This document shows, piece by piece, positions 1 through 6,584 of a DNA stretch of 14,126 nt (the first letter of the stretch is position 1; each line of letters opens with the position of its first letter). The stretch comes from Planctomycetaceae bacterium UBA969 (GTDB lineage Bacteria; Planctomycetota; Planctomycetia; Gemmatales; Gemmataceae), in contig DBCB01000316.1 of the NCBI GenBank assembly GCA_002303765.1, positions 1 to 14,126 of the forward strand, written 5' to 3'. Below the pieces are notes generated by a model. The model did no database searches and had not been told where the DNA came from. It was given only the letters and a program-made list of their open reading frames with translations. The translations under genes and the position numbers were made by a program.

Positions 1-603
1 CTTGATCATAAGGTTAATAAAAAGCGGATTGCAGAAGGGCATAAACCAGCCACCCAGTGTTGGCTTTGGGGTATGGGTGTATCTCCGGTGTTAAAAAAGT
101 TTGCGGATGTTCATCATGTGAATGGCGCAATCATCAGTGCTGTAGATCTCGTTCGAGGTGTCGGCATGTTGCTGGGTTGGAACCGTATCGATGTTCCCAC
201 TGCAACAGGATATCTTGATACCGATTACGCTGCCAAAGGTCGTTACGCCATTGAAGCAATCAAAAATCACGATCTTGTTTGTGTACATGTTGAAGCACCA
301 GACGAAGCTTCGCATGAAGGTCGGGTCGATGCCAAAATTGAAGCTCTAGAACAAATCGATCGGCACATTGTTGCGCCATTGATGGCGGTATTGCCCAGCT
401 ACAAGGATTGGCGCATTTTAATTTCGCCTGACCACCGAACACCAGTTCAGACCCGTGCGCATTCGCATGGTGCGGTTCCGTTTGTTATTGCAGGTACAGG
501 TATTCTTGCAAATGGGCAGGAGACTTATGATGAAGTTGCTGCCGCTGCTAGTTCAGTTCTTTTTGCCAAGGGGCATGATTTAATGAAGGTTTTTCTTAAA
601 TAA
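1..603 (+). CDS. apgM: 2,3-bisphosphoglycerate-independent phosphoglycerate mutase, archaeal type (C-terminal part)
   Basis: This is the last 200 residues of an ApgM-type phosphoglycerate mutase, which interconverts 3- and 2-phosphoglycerate in cytoplasmic glycolysis. The frame is open from base 1, so the start lies left of the window; the family is about 400 residues long, so roughly half is present. Visible family landmarks, in order, are the ATQCWLWG segment, GAIISAVDLVRGVG, the ATGYLDTDY segment, the metal-ligand motif HVEAPDEASHEG, and near the end SPDHRTPV followed by a His-rich AHSHG stretch. The last supplies the second set of Asp/His ligands expected in the alkaline-phosphatase-like superfamily. 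The in-frame ATG at 73 is internal: family-typical sequence precedes it. The gene ends in TAA and converges on the seven-gene minus-strand operon. Nothing suggests a functional link to that operon. Confidence 0.93.
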   Translation, partial: LDHKVNKKRIAEGHKPATQCWLWGMGVSPVLKKFADVHHVNGAIISAVDLVRGVGMLLGWNRIDVPTATGYLDTDYAAKGRYAIEAIKNHDLVCVHVEAPDEASHEGRVDAKIEALEQIDRHIVAPLMAVLPSYKDWRILISPDHRTPVQTRAHSHGAVPFVIAGTGILANGQETYDEVAAAASSVLFAKGHDLMKVFLK

Positions 604-607
604 ACAA

Positions 608-640
608 TCACCTGCATTTAAGGAACATGAATGCAGGTGA
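608..640. terminator. Bidirectional terminator hairpin between convergent genes
   Basis: A perfect 11-bp inverted repeat (TCACCTGCATT at 608-618, its complement at 630-640) encloses an 11-nt loop. It starts 5 bp after the apgM stop and lies 13 bp after the stop of the last operon gene, so it sits where both converging transcripts should end. Reading leftwards, the stem is followed by the T-rich run TTGTTTATTT, a reasonable intrinsic-terminator tail; reading rightwards the tail (ATCTTGTTC) is weaker. Termination itself is inferred from structure and position. Confidence 0.65.
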
Positions 641-653
641 ATCTTGTTCGAGC

Positions 654-1697
654 TTAGCGTTGGAAAATAGGTATGTACTGTGCAGGCACGGAAAGTGCAA
701 TTACAGCAATACTGGTTTGGTAAATAGGCCCAACTTTGTGTGAGTCAAGGTTGTTACCAGACCACGAACCATCAGGCCCTTGTTCTGGCAAAACAAGTTC
801 TTTTAGTTTTGCATACCATGAGTTCCAAGCAGCACCGCCCACTTGATGCATGGCATGACTGGCATAGTAATGACCATACCAAAAGTGAGATTTACTCTTG
901 AAGTGTTTTTCAAGATATTCGACAGCTAGGGGGATATCCTTGGAGTCATATTTGCCAGCTAACTGTAAAACACAAAGCCCTGCTGCTGTTCGTGCGAATT
1001 CTGGGCCGCCAGATCTTGGCTGATAACTATAGCCTCCGGTTTTTGCATCTCTGCAGCTTTCGATGTATTCGATTGCTTTTTTGAGTGTTTGATCAGGAAC
1101 ATGAAGGCCAGCATTTTTTGCTGCCCTTAGTGCCATAACTTGCATAACCGTGACGGAGATATCAGCATCAGCAGGAGTCGGGTTATAGCGCCATCCACCT
1201 TGAGGATTTTGGCTCCGGATAATCAAATCGACTGCACGCTTAAGCACGGGCCTAATCGAATCATCCGACGTCGTTCCCCAAAGTTGGGATAAGGTAAGCG
1301 TTGCAATCCCATGCGAATACATGCTTTGGCCACCCCCTCGAGCGCCAATAAGCAAACCATCGGGTTCGCGAGCAGAGGCAATTAAAAACTGTGCACCTTT
1401 ATTCACTTCAGGCCCATACATACCCTGCCCAGGGAGGTGCCCCTGGCTCATATAAGCTAGCAAAGCAAAGGAAGTTATCGCGGTGCTGTGCTGATATCCC
1501 CCATCAGACCAAGATCCATCGGGGTTTTGCTTGGTTGCCATGAATGCCAAAGCTTTGGCAATCGCTTTTTTTGTAGGTTCATCCAGTTTTGCATGAATAA
1601 CGGCGGCGACCTTTTCTTGAGCAAAACCAGGGACTGCAATCCCAAGGATTGAAGCTGTTAAGCAAGAATTAAACTTTCGCCTATTGAATTGGTTCAT
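654..1697 (-). CDS. Secreted prenyltransferase/squalene-oxidase-repeat (alpha/alpha-barrel) protein, last gene of the operon
   Basis: The 347-residue protein has squalene-hopene-cyclase-like repeats. QW-type motifs are visible as QNPDGSW (57-63), QNPQGGW (163-169) and QGPDGSW (306-312), with a degenerate copy around 219-223. The N-terminus (residues 6-27) carries RRKF followed by a hydrophobic stretch and a GFAQ cleavage-like end, which suggests Tat-dependent export. True class II cyclases use a DxDD acid; the nearest equivalent here is DADIS (177-181), without the final Asp, so terpene cyclisation is unlikely. Related small proteins are common in Planctomycetota and have no established function that I know of. 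The ATG at 1697 is preferred; an in-frame TTG at 1706, one base after the upstream stop, would add three residues. Only 10 bp separate it from the coiled-coil gene, so the two are probably cotranscribed. Fold assignment is confident; function is unknown. Confidence 0.85.
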   Translation of the reverse strand: MNQFNRRKFNSCLTASILGIAVPGFAQEKVAAVIHAKLDEPTKKAIAKALAFMATKQNPDGSWSDGGYQHSTAITSFALLAYMSQGHLPGQGMYGPEVNKGAQFLIASAREPDGLLIGARGGGQSMYSHGIATLTLSQLWGTTSDDSIRPVLKRAVDLIIRSQNPQGGWRYNPTPADADISVTVMQVMALRAAKNAGLHVPDQTLKKAIEYIESCRDAKTGGYSYQPRSGGPEFARTAAGLCVLQLAGKYDSKDIPLAVEYLEKHFKSKSHFWYGHYYASHAMHQVGGAAWNSWYAKLKELVLPEQGPDGSWSGNNLDSHKVGPIYQTSIAVIALSVPAQYIPIFQR

Positions 1698-1707
1698 GAT
1701 GATCAAC

Positions 1708-4638
1708 TTATCTAGAGGAAGGCAGCGGCGCCTTGCTCGTTTTTTGCTTGTCTGCCAAGTCGCGGTAGTATTTCTGGATCATAGCTGAATATTCAGGTGG
1801 GAGATTAGCACCTAATGATTGCAATAGAGCTTCGCGTTCTTTTTCAGGAAGCTTAAGGAATCCGCCATTGGCTTGAAGTTCAAGCAATTTTGCAAGAGCA
1901 GCTTCTTCTGTGCCATCGGGTTTGCGATCCCCATCGCCTTTGGTTTCGGCTTGTTTGGAGTTTGGCATAGGTGAATCCTTGGGTTCGGCTTTGGCATCTG
2001 AAGGGTCCGCTTTTTGGTCGGACTTTCCATCGGCTTTTGCCAGTGCCGTTTCACCAGGAACACCCATGGGTACATCCAAGGCCTTGGCCAACTCATTAAG
2101 CATTTCTAATGCTTTTTCCAAACTCTTGGTAGCTTCAGCTTGCTTAGCTGCCGCCTCTTGAATATTGCCCTTTGCCGCAGCTTCGGCACCCTTTTCAAGC
2201 AAAGCTTCCGCAGCTTTCAAATCGCCTTTTAGATTGTCCGGTACCAACGCCTCAGCTTGCATTGCTGCGTCTTTTGCCATGTTTCCTGCATCCTGAGCTT
2301 TCGCCAGTTCCTGCGTAGCTTCTAATAAAGCTTTCTGTTCATTTGCCATTTCCTTGGCGCCCTTTTCTGGAGAATCATTAAGGCCTTCCAAAGCAGCTTT
2401 TTGAGCTTCGATGGCTTTATTAACGTCGCCCTTGGCTAAAGCTTTTGCAGCATCCGCAGCAGCTTCTGCTGCTTCAGGGTTCTTATCTTTGGCATTATCA
2501 AGTTGCTTTGCGAGGTCGCCTTGCTTCTTTGCAAGATCCATTTCAGCTTTACCTTCGCCAAGTTTTTCTTTGGCGTTTGCGGTGGCTTTTTCAGCTTCTT
2601 TGTTTTTGTCGAGGGCTTGTGCGACTCTGCGTGCAGCTTCGCTAACATCAGCTTGCTTCATCTCTTCTTTTGCTTGAGCAACAGCTTTATCCTGTTTGTC
2701 AGCTTTCACCATTTCTGCAGCATCTTTTGCGGCCATATCCAGTTTTTCAGCAGCATCAGCAGCAGCTTCTGCAGCTTTTGCAAGGTCATTGTTTTGCAGG
2801 GCTTTTTCAGAATCTTTCTGATCTTTTACAGCTTCATCTGTTGCTTCTTTAGCATCGCCCATTGCGTTTTTAGCTGCTTTTTCTGTTTCTGCCATCGCTT
2901 TTTGTACATCTTTTGCAAGATTTTTTGCGACATCTTTTGATTTCAGCGCATCCATTGCACCTTCTTGTTTTGCTTTGTCTAACTTCTGTGCAACTTCTTT
3001 TTGCATTTCAGCAGCTTTGGCTAATTCATCAGCGGCTTTTTCACGCTTTGCAACATCGTCAGATTTTGCTTTTTCTTTCGCTACCTCAGTTTTTGCAGCT
3101 TCTTTTGCTTTGGTTAATTCTTCCAAAGCTTCCTTCATTTTGGGGGCCGCTTTTTCTAGCCCTGCTTTAGGGTCAGGGTTATTGACCGCTGCTTCCGCAG
3201 CTTTTTCTTGAGCATCTGCAGCTTTTTCCAAAGCTTTCTTTACTTCTTCAGGTATGCCGGGTGATTCCTTGGCCGTATCAATGGCTTTTTCAGCTAAGTT
3301 TTTTTCTTGTTTTGCAATGTTTTCTGCTGCTTTTGCATCTGGTTTTGCTTCAGGCGTTGTCATGTTTTTTGCAGTTTCATTAACCTGCTTTTGTTTCTCT
3401 TCTAATTTCTCGATTTTATTAACCAAGTCTTGTGCCTTGGCAACTGGGTCTTTAGCCTTCTCCATAATCTTTGCAACTTCAGCATCGATTTTTTCTTTTG
3501 CAGCTTCTAATGCCTTCAGTGCTTTATCCTGGGCAACTTCAGCTTTTTTATCTTCTGCAGCAGCAAGAGTCTTGGCAGCTTCTTCAAGTGCTGCTTCAGC
3601 CTTTGCTAAATCTGGTTTTGCACTTTGTACCGCTGGTTCAGTAGTCTTTAAAATATCCTTGGTTACATTAGCCATGTCCGCTTCTTTTTTGGCCACTTCC
3701 ATTTTGGCTTCAGGTGTCTTGGGGGCATCCTCTTCTTTCATCTTTTCATTGATTTCTTTTTGATCGCGAACCATTTTGCCTACTTTATCTTGCAACTCTT
3801 TTAATGTTTGCAGGGTATTTTTTGGTGCTCTCCAAGCGTCTGCTATTTTCTTCATTGCAAAATGATTTTGTTCGGTGTAGTTGGAAGCAGGTTTAAAATT
3901 GCGAATTGAGTCCTGATTGTCACCATATTTGCTTAAATGATCTGTAACCAAAGAAAGCGTGCCTCGAATATTTTCAGCTTTGGCAATTCTCAAACCTTCT
4001 TTTAATCTATCTTTGCGCTGGTCGTCTAATTTCGATTCAAGATCTGCAGCTTGTGAAAGAATTACGGATACATCAACATTAAGGTCGCGCTGGCGATCTA
4101 TGAGCTTCGTAACTATCGTTGGGAACATTGATTTGGTTTTGCTGTTTTTATCTTCGAGCATGCCGTAAAAAATCATAAGTGTTGCATTGATCGAGAATTC
4201 TTCTTTTGAAGCTTTGGCCATTCTTTCAGCAGCAATTTCAAGCGAGCGAATTGCTTGTTGCTTCATTGCCAACTCGCGAAGCTTTTCCAAAATTTGCTGA
4301 TGGCGAACATAGGCAAGTTTAGTTTCATCATCGGAGGTGGTTTTTGATTTTGCCTTTGCTGAAGTTTCGAGGTGCTTAATAACTGCAACCATATCTTGCT
4401 GGCGCAGTGATTTAAGAACTGTGGTGGCTTCGACAACCAACTTTGATTCTTCAGTATCGTTAAGATTGTAGTACGACAAAATGTTCAACAAGGTTTCGAG
4501 ACGCTTGGTTGCTTTTTCTGTCTGTAAGGCAGTTGATTCTTGCCTTTCAATTTTCACTTTTGTTGTGGTTTGGCCTTGGGCCAGAACTGGAAGTGAAATC
4601 AGGAAACAAAGCAAAGATAAGCGGATTGTCTTAAACAT
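1708..4638 (-). CDS. Very long secreted Ala/Lys/Glu-rich coiled-coil protein
   Basis: No named family was recognised with certainty. The 976-residue product begins with a clear Sec signal peptide (about 1-20: basic start, LSLLCFLISLPVLA, likely cut before QGQ). Residues about 25-260 are predicted mostly helical but not low-complexity. Residues about 265-860 are strongly Ala/Lys/Glu/Asp-rich with heptad-like spacing, as in TolA-type stalks; the segment AAEAAADAA occurs twice. A charged Pro/Lys/Asp linker follows (about 865-910). A compact C-terminal module then contains LPEKEREALLQSL and LPPEYSAMIQKYYRDLA, a pattern I recall at the ends of other planctomycete proteins of this kind. After the signal peptide I saw no cysteine, and only one tryptophan. 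No transmembrane helix follows the signal peptide, so a periplasmic (paryphoplasmic) location is inferred. The start is supported by an AGGTGA Shine-Dalgarno sequence 6 nt upstream. A scaffold or spacer role is a guess. Confidence 0.85.
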   Translation of the reverse strand: MFKTIRLSLLCFLISLPVLAQGQTTTKVKIERQESTALQTEKATKRLETLLNILSYYNLNDTEESKLVVEATTVLKSLRQQDMVAVIKHLETSAKAKSKTTSDDETKLAYVRHQQILEKLRELAMKQQAIRSLEIAAERMAKASKEEFSINATLMIFYGMLEDKNSKTKSMFPTIVTKLIDRQRDLNVDVSVILSQAADLESKLDDQRKDRLKEGLRIAKAENIRGTLSLVTDHLSKYGDNQDSIRNFKPASNYTEQNHFAMKKIADAWRAPKNTLQTLKELQDKVGKMVRDQKEINEKMKEEDAPKTPEAKMEVAKKEADMANVTKDILKTTEPAVQSAKPDLAKAEAALEEAAKTLAAAEDKKAEVAQDKALKALEAAKEKIDAEVAKIMEKAKDPVAKAQDLVNKIEKLEEKQKQVNETAKNMTTPEAKPDAKAAENIAKQEKNLAEKAIDTAKESPGIPEEVKKALEKAADAQEKAAEAAVNNPDPKAGLEKAAPKMKEALEELTKAKEAAKTEVAKEKAKSDDVAKREKAADELAKAAEMQKEVAQKLDKAKQEGAMDALKSKDVAKNLAKDVQKAMAETEKAAKNAMGDAKEATDEAVKDQKDSEKALQNNDLAKAAEAAADAAEKLDMAAKDAAEMVKADKQDKAVAQAKEEMKQADVSEAARRVAQALDKNKEAEKATANAKEKLGEGKAEMDLAKKQGDLAKQLDNAKDKNPEAAEAAADAAKALAKGDVNKAIEAQKAALEGLNDSPEKGAKEMANEQKALLEATQELAKAQDAGNMAKDAAMQAEALVPDNLKGDLKAAEALLEKGAEAAAKGNIQEAAAKQAEATKSLEKALEMLNELAKALDVPMGVPGETALAKADGKSDQKADPSDAKAEPKDSPMPNSKQAETKGDGDRKPDGTEEAALAKLLELQANGGFLKLPEKEREALLQSLGANLPPEYSAMIQKYYRDLADKQKTSKAPLPSSR
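2447..2472. repeat. Intragenic repeat copy (Ala-rich coiled-coil segment)
   Basis: This 26-nt stretch encodes AAEAAADAA inside the coiled-coil gene and matches 2750-2775 at 24 of 26 positions by hand alignment. Alanine-codon choice is nearly identical in the two copies, so this may be a true duplication and not only convergent low complexity. Confidence 0.45.
2750..2775. repeat. Intragenic repeat copy (Ala-rich coiled-coil segment)
   Basis: This is the partner of the repeat at 2447-2472, with two mismatches over 26 nt. It encodes the same AAEAAADAA segment about 100 residues closer to the N-terminus of the coiled-coil protein. Confidence 0.45.
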
Positions 4639-4644
4639 GTTTTC

Positions 4645-4650
4645 TCACCT
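4645..4650 (-). promoter_or_regulatory. Shine-Dalgarno sequence of the coiled-coil gene
   Basis: On the minus strand AGGTGA lies 6 nt before the ATG at 4638. It is a six-base match to the usual anti-Shine-Dalgarno tail and fixes the start. It is among the strongest ribosome-binding sites in the operon, which fits a gene that must be translated independently after a 90-bp gap. Confidence 0.6.
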
Positions 4651-4671
4651 TAGGTAGGAATATCATCTAAA

Positions 4672-4701
4672 ATACTAACCTATAACTAATCACATTGCCA
4701 A
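4672..4701 (-). promoter_or_regulatory. Possible internal promoter before the coiled-coil gene
   Basis: On the minus strand TTGGCA (4696-4701) and TAGTAT (4672-4677) are separated by 18 bp, resembling -35 and -10 boxes with 5/6 and 4/6 matches to the sigma-70 consensus. The pair lies in the only sizeable gap inside the operon. AT-rich gaps produce such matches by chance and planctomycete promoters are poorly defined, so this is only a candidate. Confidence 0.25.
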
Positions 4702-4715
4702 TGCTAATTTACTTT

Positions 4716-4738
4716 AAAACCTTATAAATCAAGGTTTT
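4716..4738 (-). terminator. AT-rich hairpin overlapping the stop codon of the three-helix membrane-protein gene
   Basis: A perfect 8-bp inverted repeat (AAAACCTT at 4716-4723, AAGGTTTT at 4731-4738) with a 7-nt loop spans the TGA stop of the upstream gene. On the transcribed strand no T-run follows (AAAGTAAATT comes next), so it is not a standard intrinsic terminator. It could act as a weak attenuator, a processing site or an mRNA-end stabiliser, or be chance. Confidence 0.3.
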
Positions 4739-6582
4739 GGAGGTAAATTTGGTAGAAAGCCTTCGAAAACTGTCGATTGTTTGTTTTTAAGTTGCATTAA
4801 TTTCTCAGTTTCTTTTTCTTTTCGCCTCCACCAAGCCAGTAATTCATCTACACCTACAACTTCTTTGATTAGTATTTCAGATTGCCCTGTTTTAGGTTCT
4901 GCGGGGTTCATGTCGGTGACTTCAACGAAATACTCGATTTTATCGCCTACTCGAATGTTTTTTAATGGCCCAATCTGGAAATCAAATCTGCCACCTGCAA
5001 GTCTCCTACTTGGTGTTTTCCAAGGGTCTTCCGAGGGCAATGGGTAAAAATCGATGGAAGCTTTTGCAGGGCTATTTTCAAATGATCCTGCTTCTATAAG
5101 GAATTTACCTGTTTTTTCTGATTCAGGTTTGAATTCTTGAAGAGGAAGTGTCTTCCAATCACCTTTTTCATTGATCCGATAGCGGAACTTTGCAACCGAT
5201 AAACCTGAATAACTTTCAGCTTTGTATGCAACCCTGAATTGTTTCCCAATCAATACGGGAAGGCCATCAATTTCAGTGTCTTCATCTTTGCCAAAAACTC
5301 TTACGATACCTGGCACTTGTTCTGGTAATAGAGTTACCAACGGTTCTTGAGTTTGTAATACGGTGAGTTTTCGTTGCCAATTAGGGTTGGATTCCAAGCC
5401 ATCTTGGTTACTTATATTGACCTGATATCTTACATTTCCCAATTTAAGATTAAAACGAACAGTCAAGGTTTGCTTGTTTTCGCCTAAGGCGCAGGGCATT
5501 GTCTCGGGGGTAAGATTTGAATCATAATTTTTGACGACTAAAGTTGCATCTTTGAGTGCTTGTGAACTTTTTAATTCAACTTGAACCGTGCTGCCTTCAA
5601 TGCCATCGATGTCACCTTTGGGGAAGGTTTTTTCATAGGGAGAACCATCAGGGCGCTTCCCAAACCATTCGGGCATAAGTATTTTCGCAGAGACCATTTC
5701 CAAAGTAGGGCGATTTTTCCGTATAACGGGCAATGGTCCTGCTCTCCCATCCCCAATCCGTATTGTTACAGAACCATCTTCGATTGAAGAGGCCAGTGTT
5801 GCTTTCCACTGCCCCATTTCGTCCAGTTCAATTGGAATAATAAGTGTTTTTCCAGCTTGGTTTTTCCAGCGCATTTTACCCATCGATGGAATGTAACCTT
5901 CTGTCAGGCGCAAATCGAAACCAATGCTGACTTCTTCGCCTTCTGCAAGCACAATTTTTTCGGGAAGGTTAATGATTGTGGTGTTTCTCGGGATGGGCGT
6001 GTTCAAAAGAAACTGGCGTTCTAACAATGCTTTTGCAGATTCATGCGCGAAAAGCAATGATATCACAACAAACAAGAATACTGGTGCGAATCGATAAGAG
6101 GATTCTTTCAGCTTTTTTAATTCAAGAGCATTATTGAAATTGAAGTTGGGATAGCAAGCTACAACTTCTCCTGTTAATTCAGCAAGAAGCTTTTCTGACT
6201 TTTTGTCAAAACGTGCTTCGGGTCTGGAAAGTTGCAGAACTGTAATAAGGCGGTGATCAAATTCGGGAAATGTTTGTTCGATTTTAAGTGCGGTTTCATC
6301 TTCTTTGAATCTTTTAATCGCAGGCAGCACAACATAACTTGCCAAGCTTACCATCAATAGTGATAACCAAGAAGCGGTCATGAGTAATCGGAAGGGCAGA
6401 GGGGTATCTTCTTCGATATCCCAGACCCAATCTGCAAGGCAGGCAATTGCTAGCAAAGGTAGAACGAAAAGGAGGGATTTCGAAATCCCATAAATTATGT
6501 CTATGGATTTATTAAGCAGCCAGATTTTCTTAATCTGGTTGCGTATGGGTCCCAGGGATTTGTAAATAAGTGCCTCTGCCAT
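4729..6582 (-). CDS. Three-helix membrane protein with large exported beta-rich region (DUF4175-like organisation)
   Basis: This 617-residue membrane protein has no assigned function. Hydrophobic segments lie at about 36-53, 66-88 and 164-180. Between the second and third is a cytoplasmic-looking segment with IEQTFPEFDHRLITVLQLS. After the third helix about 430 residues look extracytoplasmic and beta-rich, with several Ig/Ab-like stretches. The chain ends in a short charged helix (ELLAWWRRKEKETEKLM) and a Pro-rich tail. The topology, and the fall of the EQ-P-DHRL motif between helices, recall DUF4175 proteins, but I am not certain of membership. The ATG at 6582, two bases after the preceding gene's stop, is preferred. 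In-frame ATGs at 6603 and 6618 would overlap that gene and lack a Shine-Dalgarno sequence. The position between the vWA proteins and the secreted coiled-coil protein suggests a membrane component of the same complex. Confidence 0.82.
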   Translation of the reverse strand: MAEALIYKSLGPIRNQIKKIWLLNKSIDIIYGISKSLLFVLPLLAIACLADWVWDIEEDTPLPFRLLMTASWLSLLMVSLASYVVLPAIKRFKEDETALKIEQTFPEFDHRLITVLQLSRPEARFDKKSEKLLAELTGEVVACYPNFNFNNALELKKLKESSYRFAPVFLFVVISLLFAHESAKALLERQFLLNTPIPRNTTIINLPEKIVLAEGEEVSIGFDLRLTEGYIPSMGKMRWKNQAGKTLIIPIELDEMGQWKATLASSIEDGSVTIRIGDGRAGPLPVIRKNRPTLEMVSAKILMPEWFGKRPDGSPYEKTFPKGDIDGIEGSTVQVELKSSQALKDATLVVKNYDSNLTPETMPCALGENKQTLTVRFNLKLGNVRYQVNISNQDGLESNPNWQRKLTVLQTQEPLVTLLPEQVPGIVRVFGKDEDTEIDGLPVLIGKQFRVAYKAESYSGLSVAKFRYRINEKGDWKTLPLQEFKPESEKTGKFLIEAGSFENSPAKASIDFYPLPSEDPWKTPSRRLAGGRFDFQIGPLKNIRVGDKIEYFVEVTDMNPAEPKTGQSEILIKEVVGVDELLAWWRRKEKETEKLMQLKNKQSTVFEGFLPNLPPKP

Positions 6583-6584
6583 AA

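Noticed and set aside
2503..2940. Plus-strand open frame of 145 codons, rich in Cys and Phe
   Set aside because: It is another antisense reading of the same low-complexity coding region; the Cys/Phe/Leu run is a composition artefact, not a membrane protein.
2400..3700. Possible minisatellite or tandem-repeat array
   Set aside because: The visual repetition of GCAGC/GCTTTT words comes from alternating Ala, Glu and Lys codons with irregular spacing; only one repeat pair was close enough to report.
3254..3763. Plus-strand open frame of 169 codons opposite the coiled-coil gene
   Set aside because: It is the antisense shadow of Ala/Lys/Glu codons, giving a Ser/Phe/Ala-rich sequence with no domain; such codons rarely produce stops on the opposite strand.
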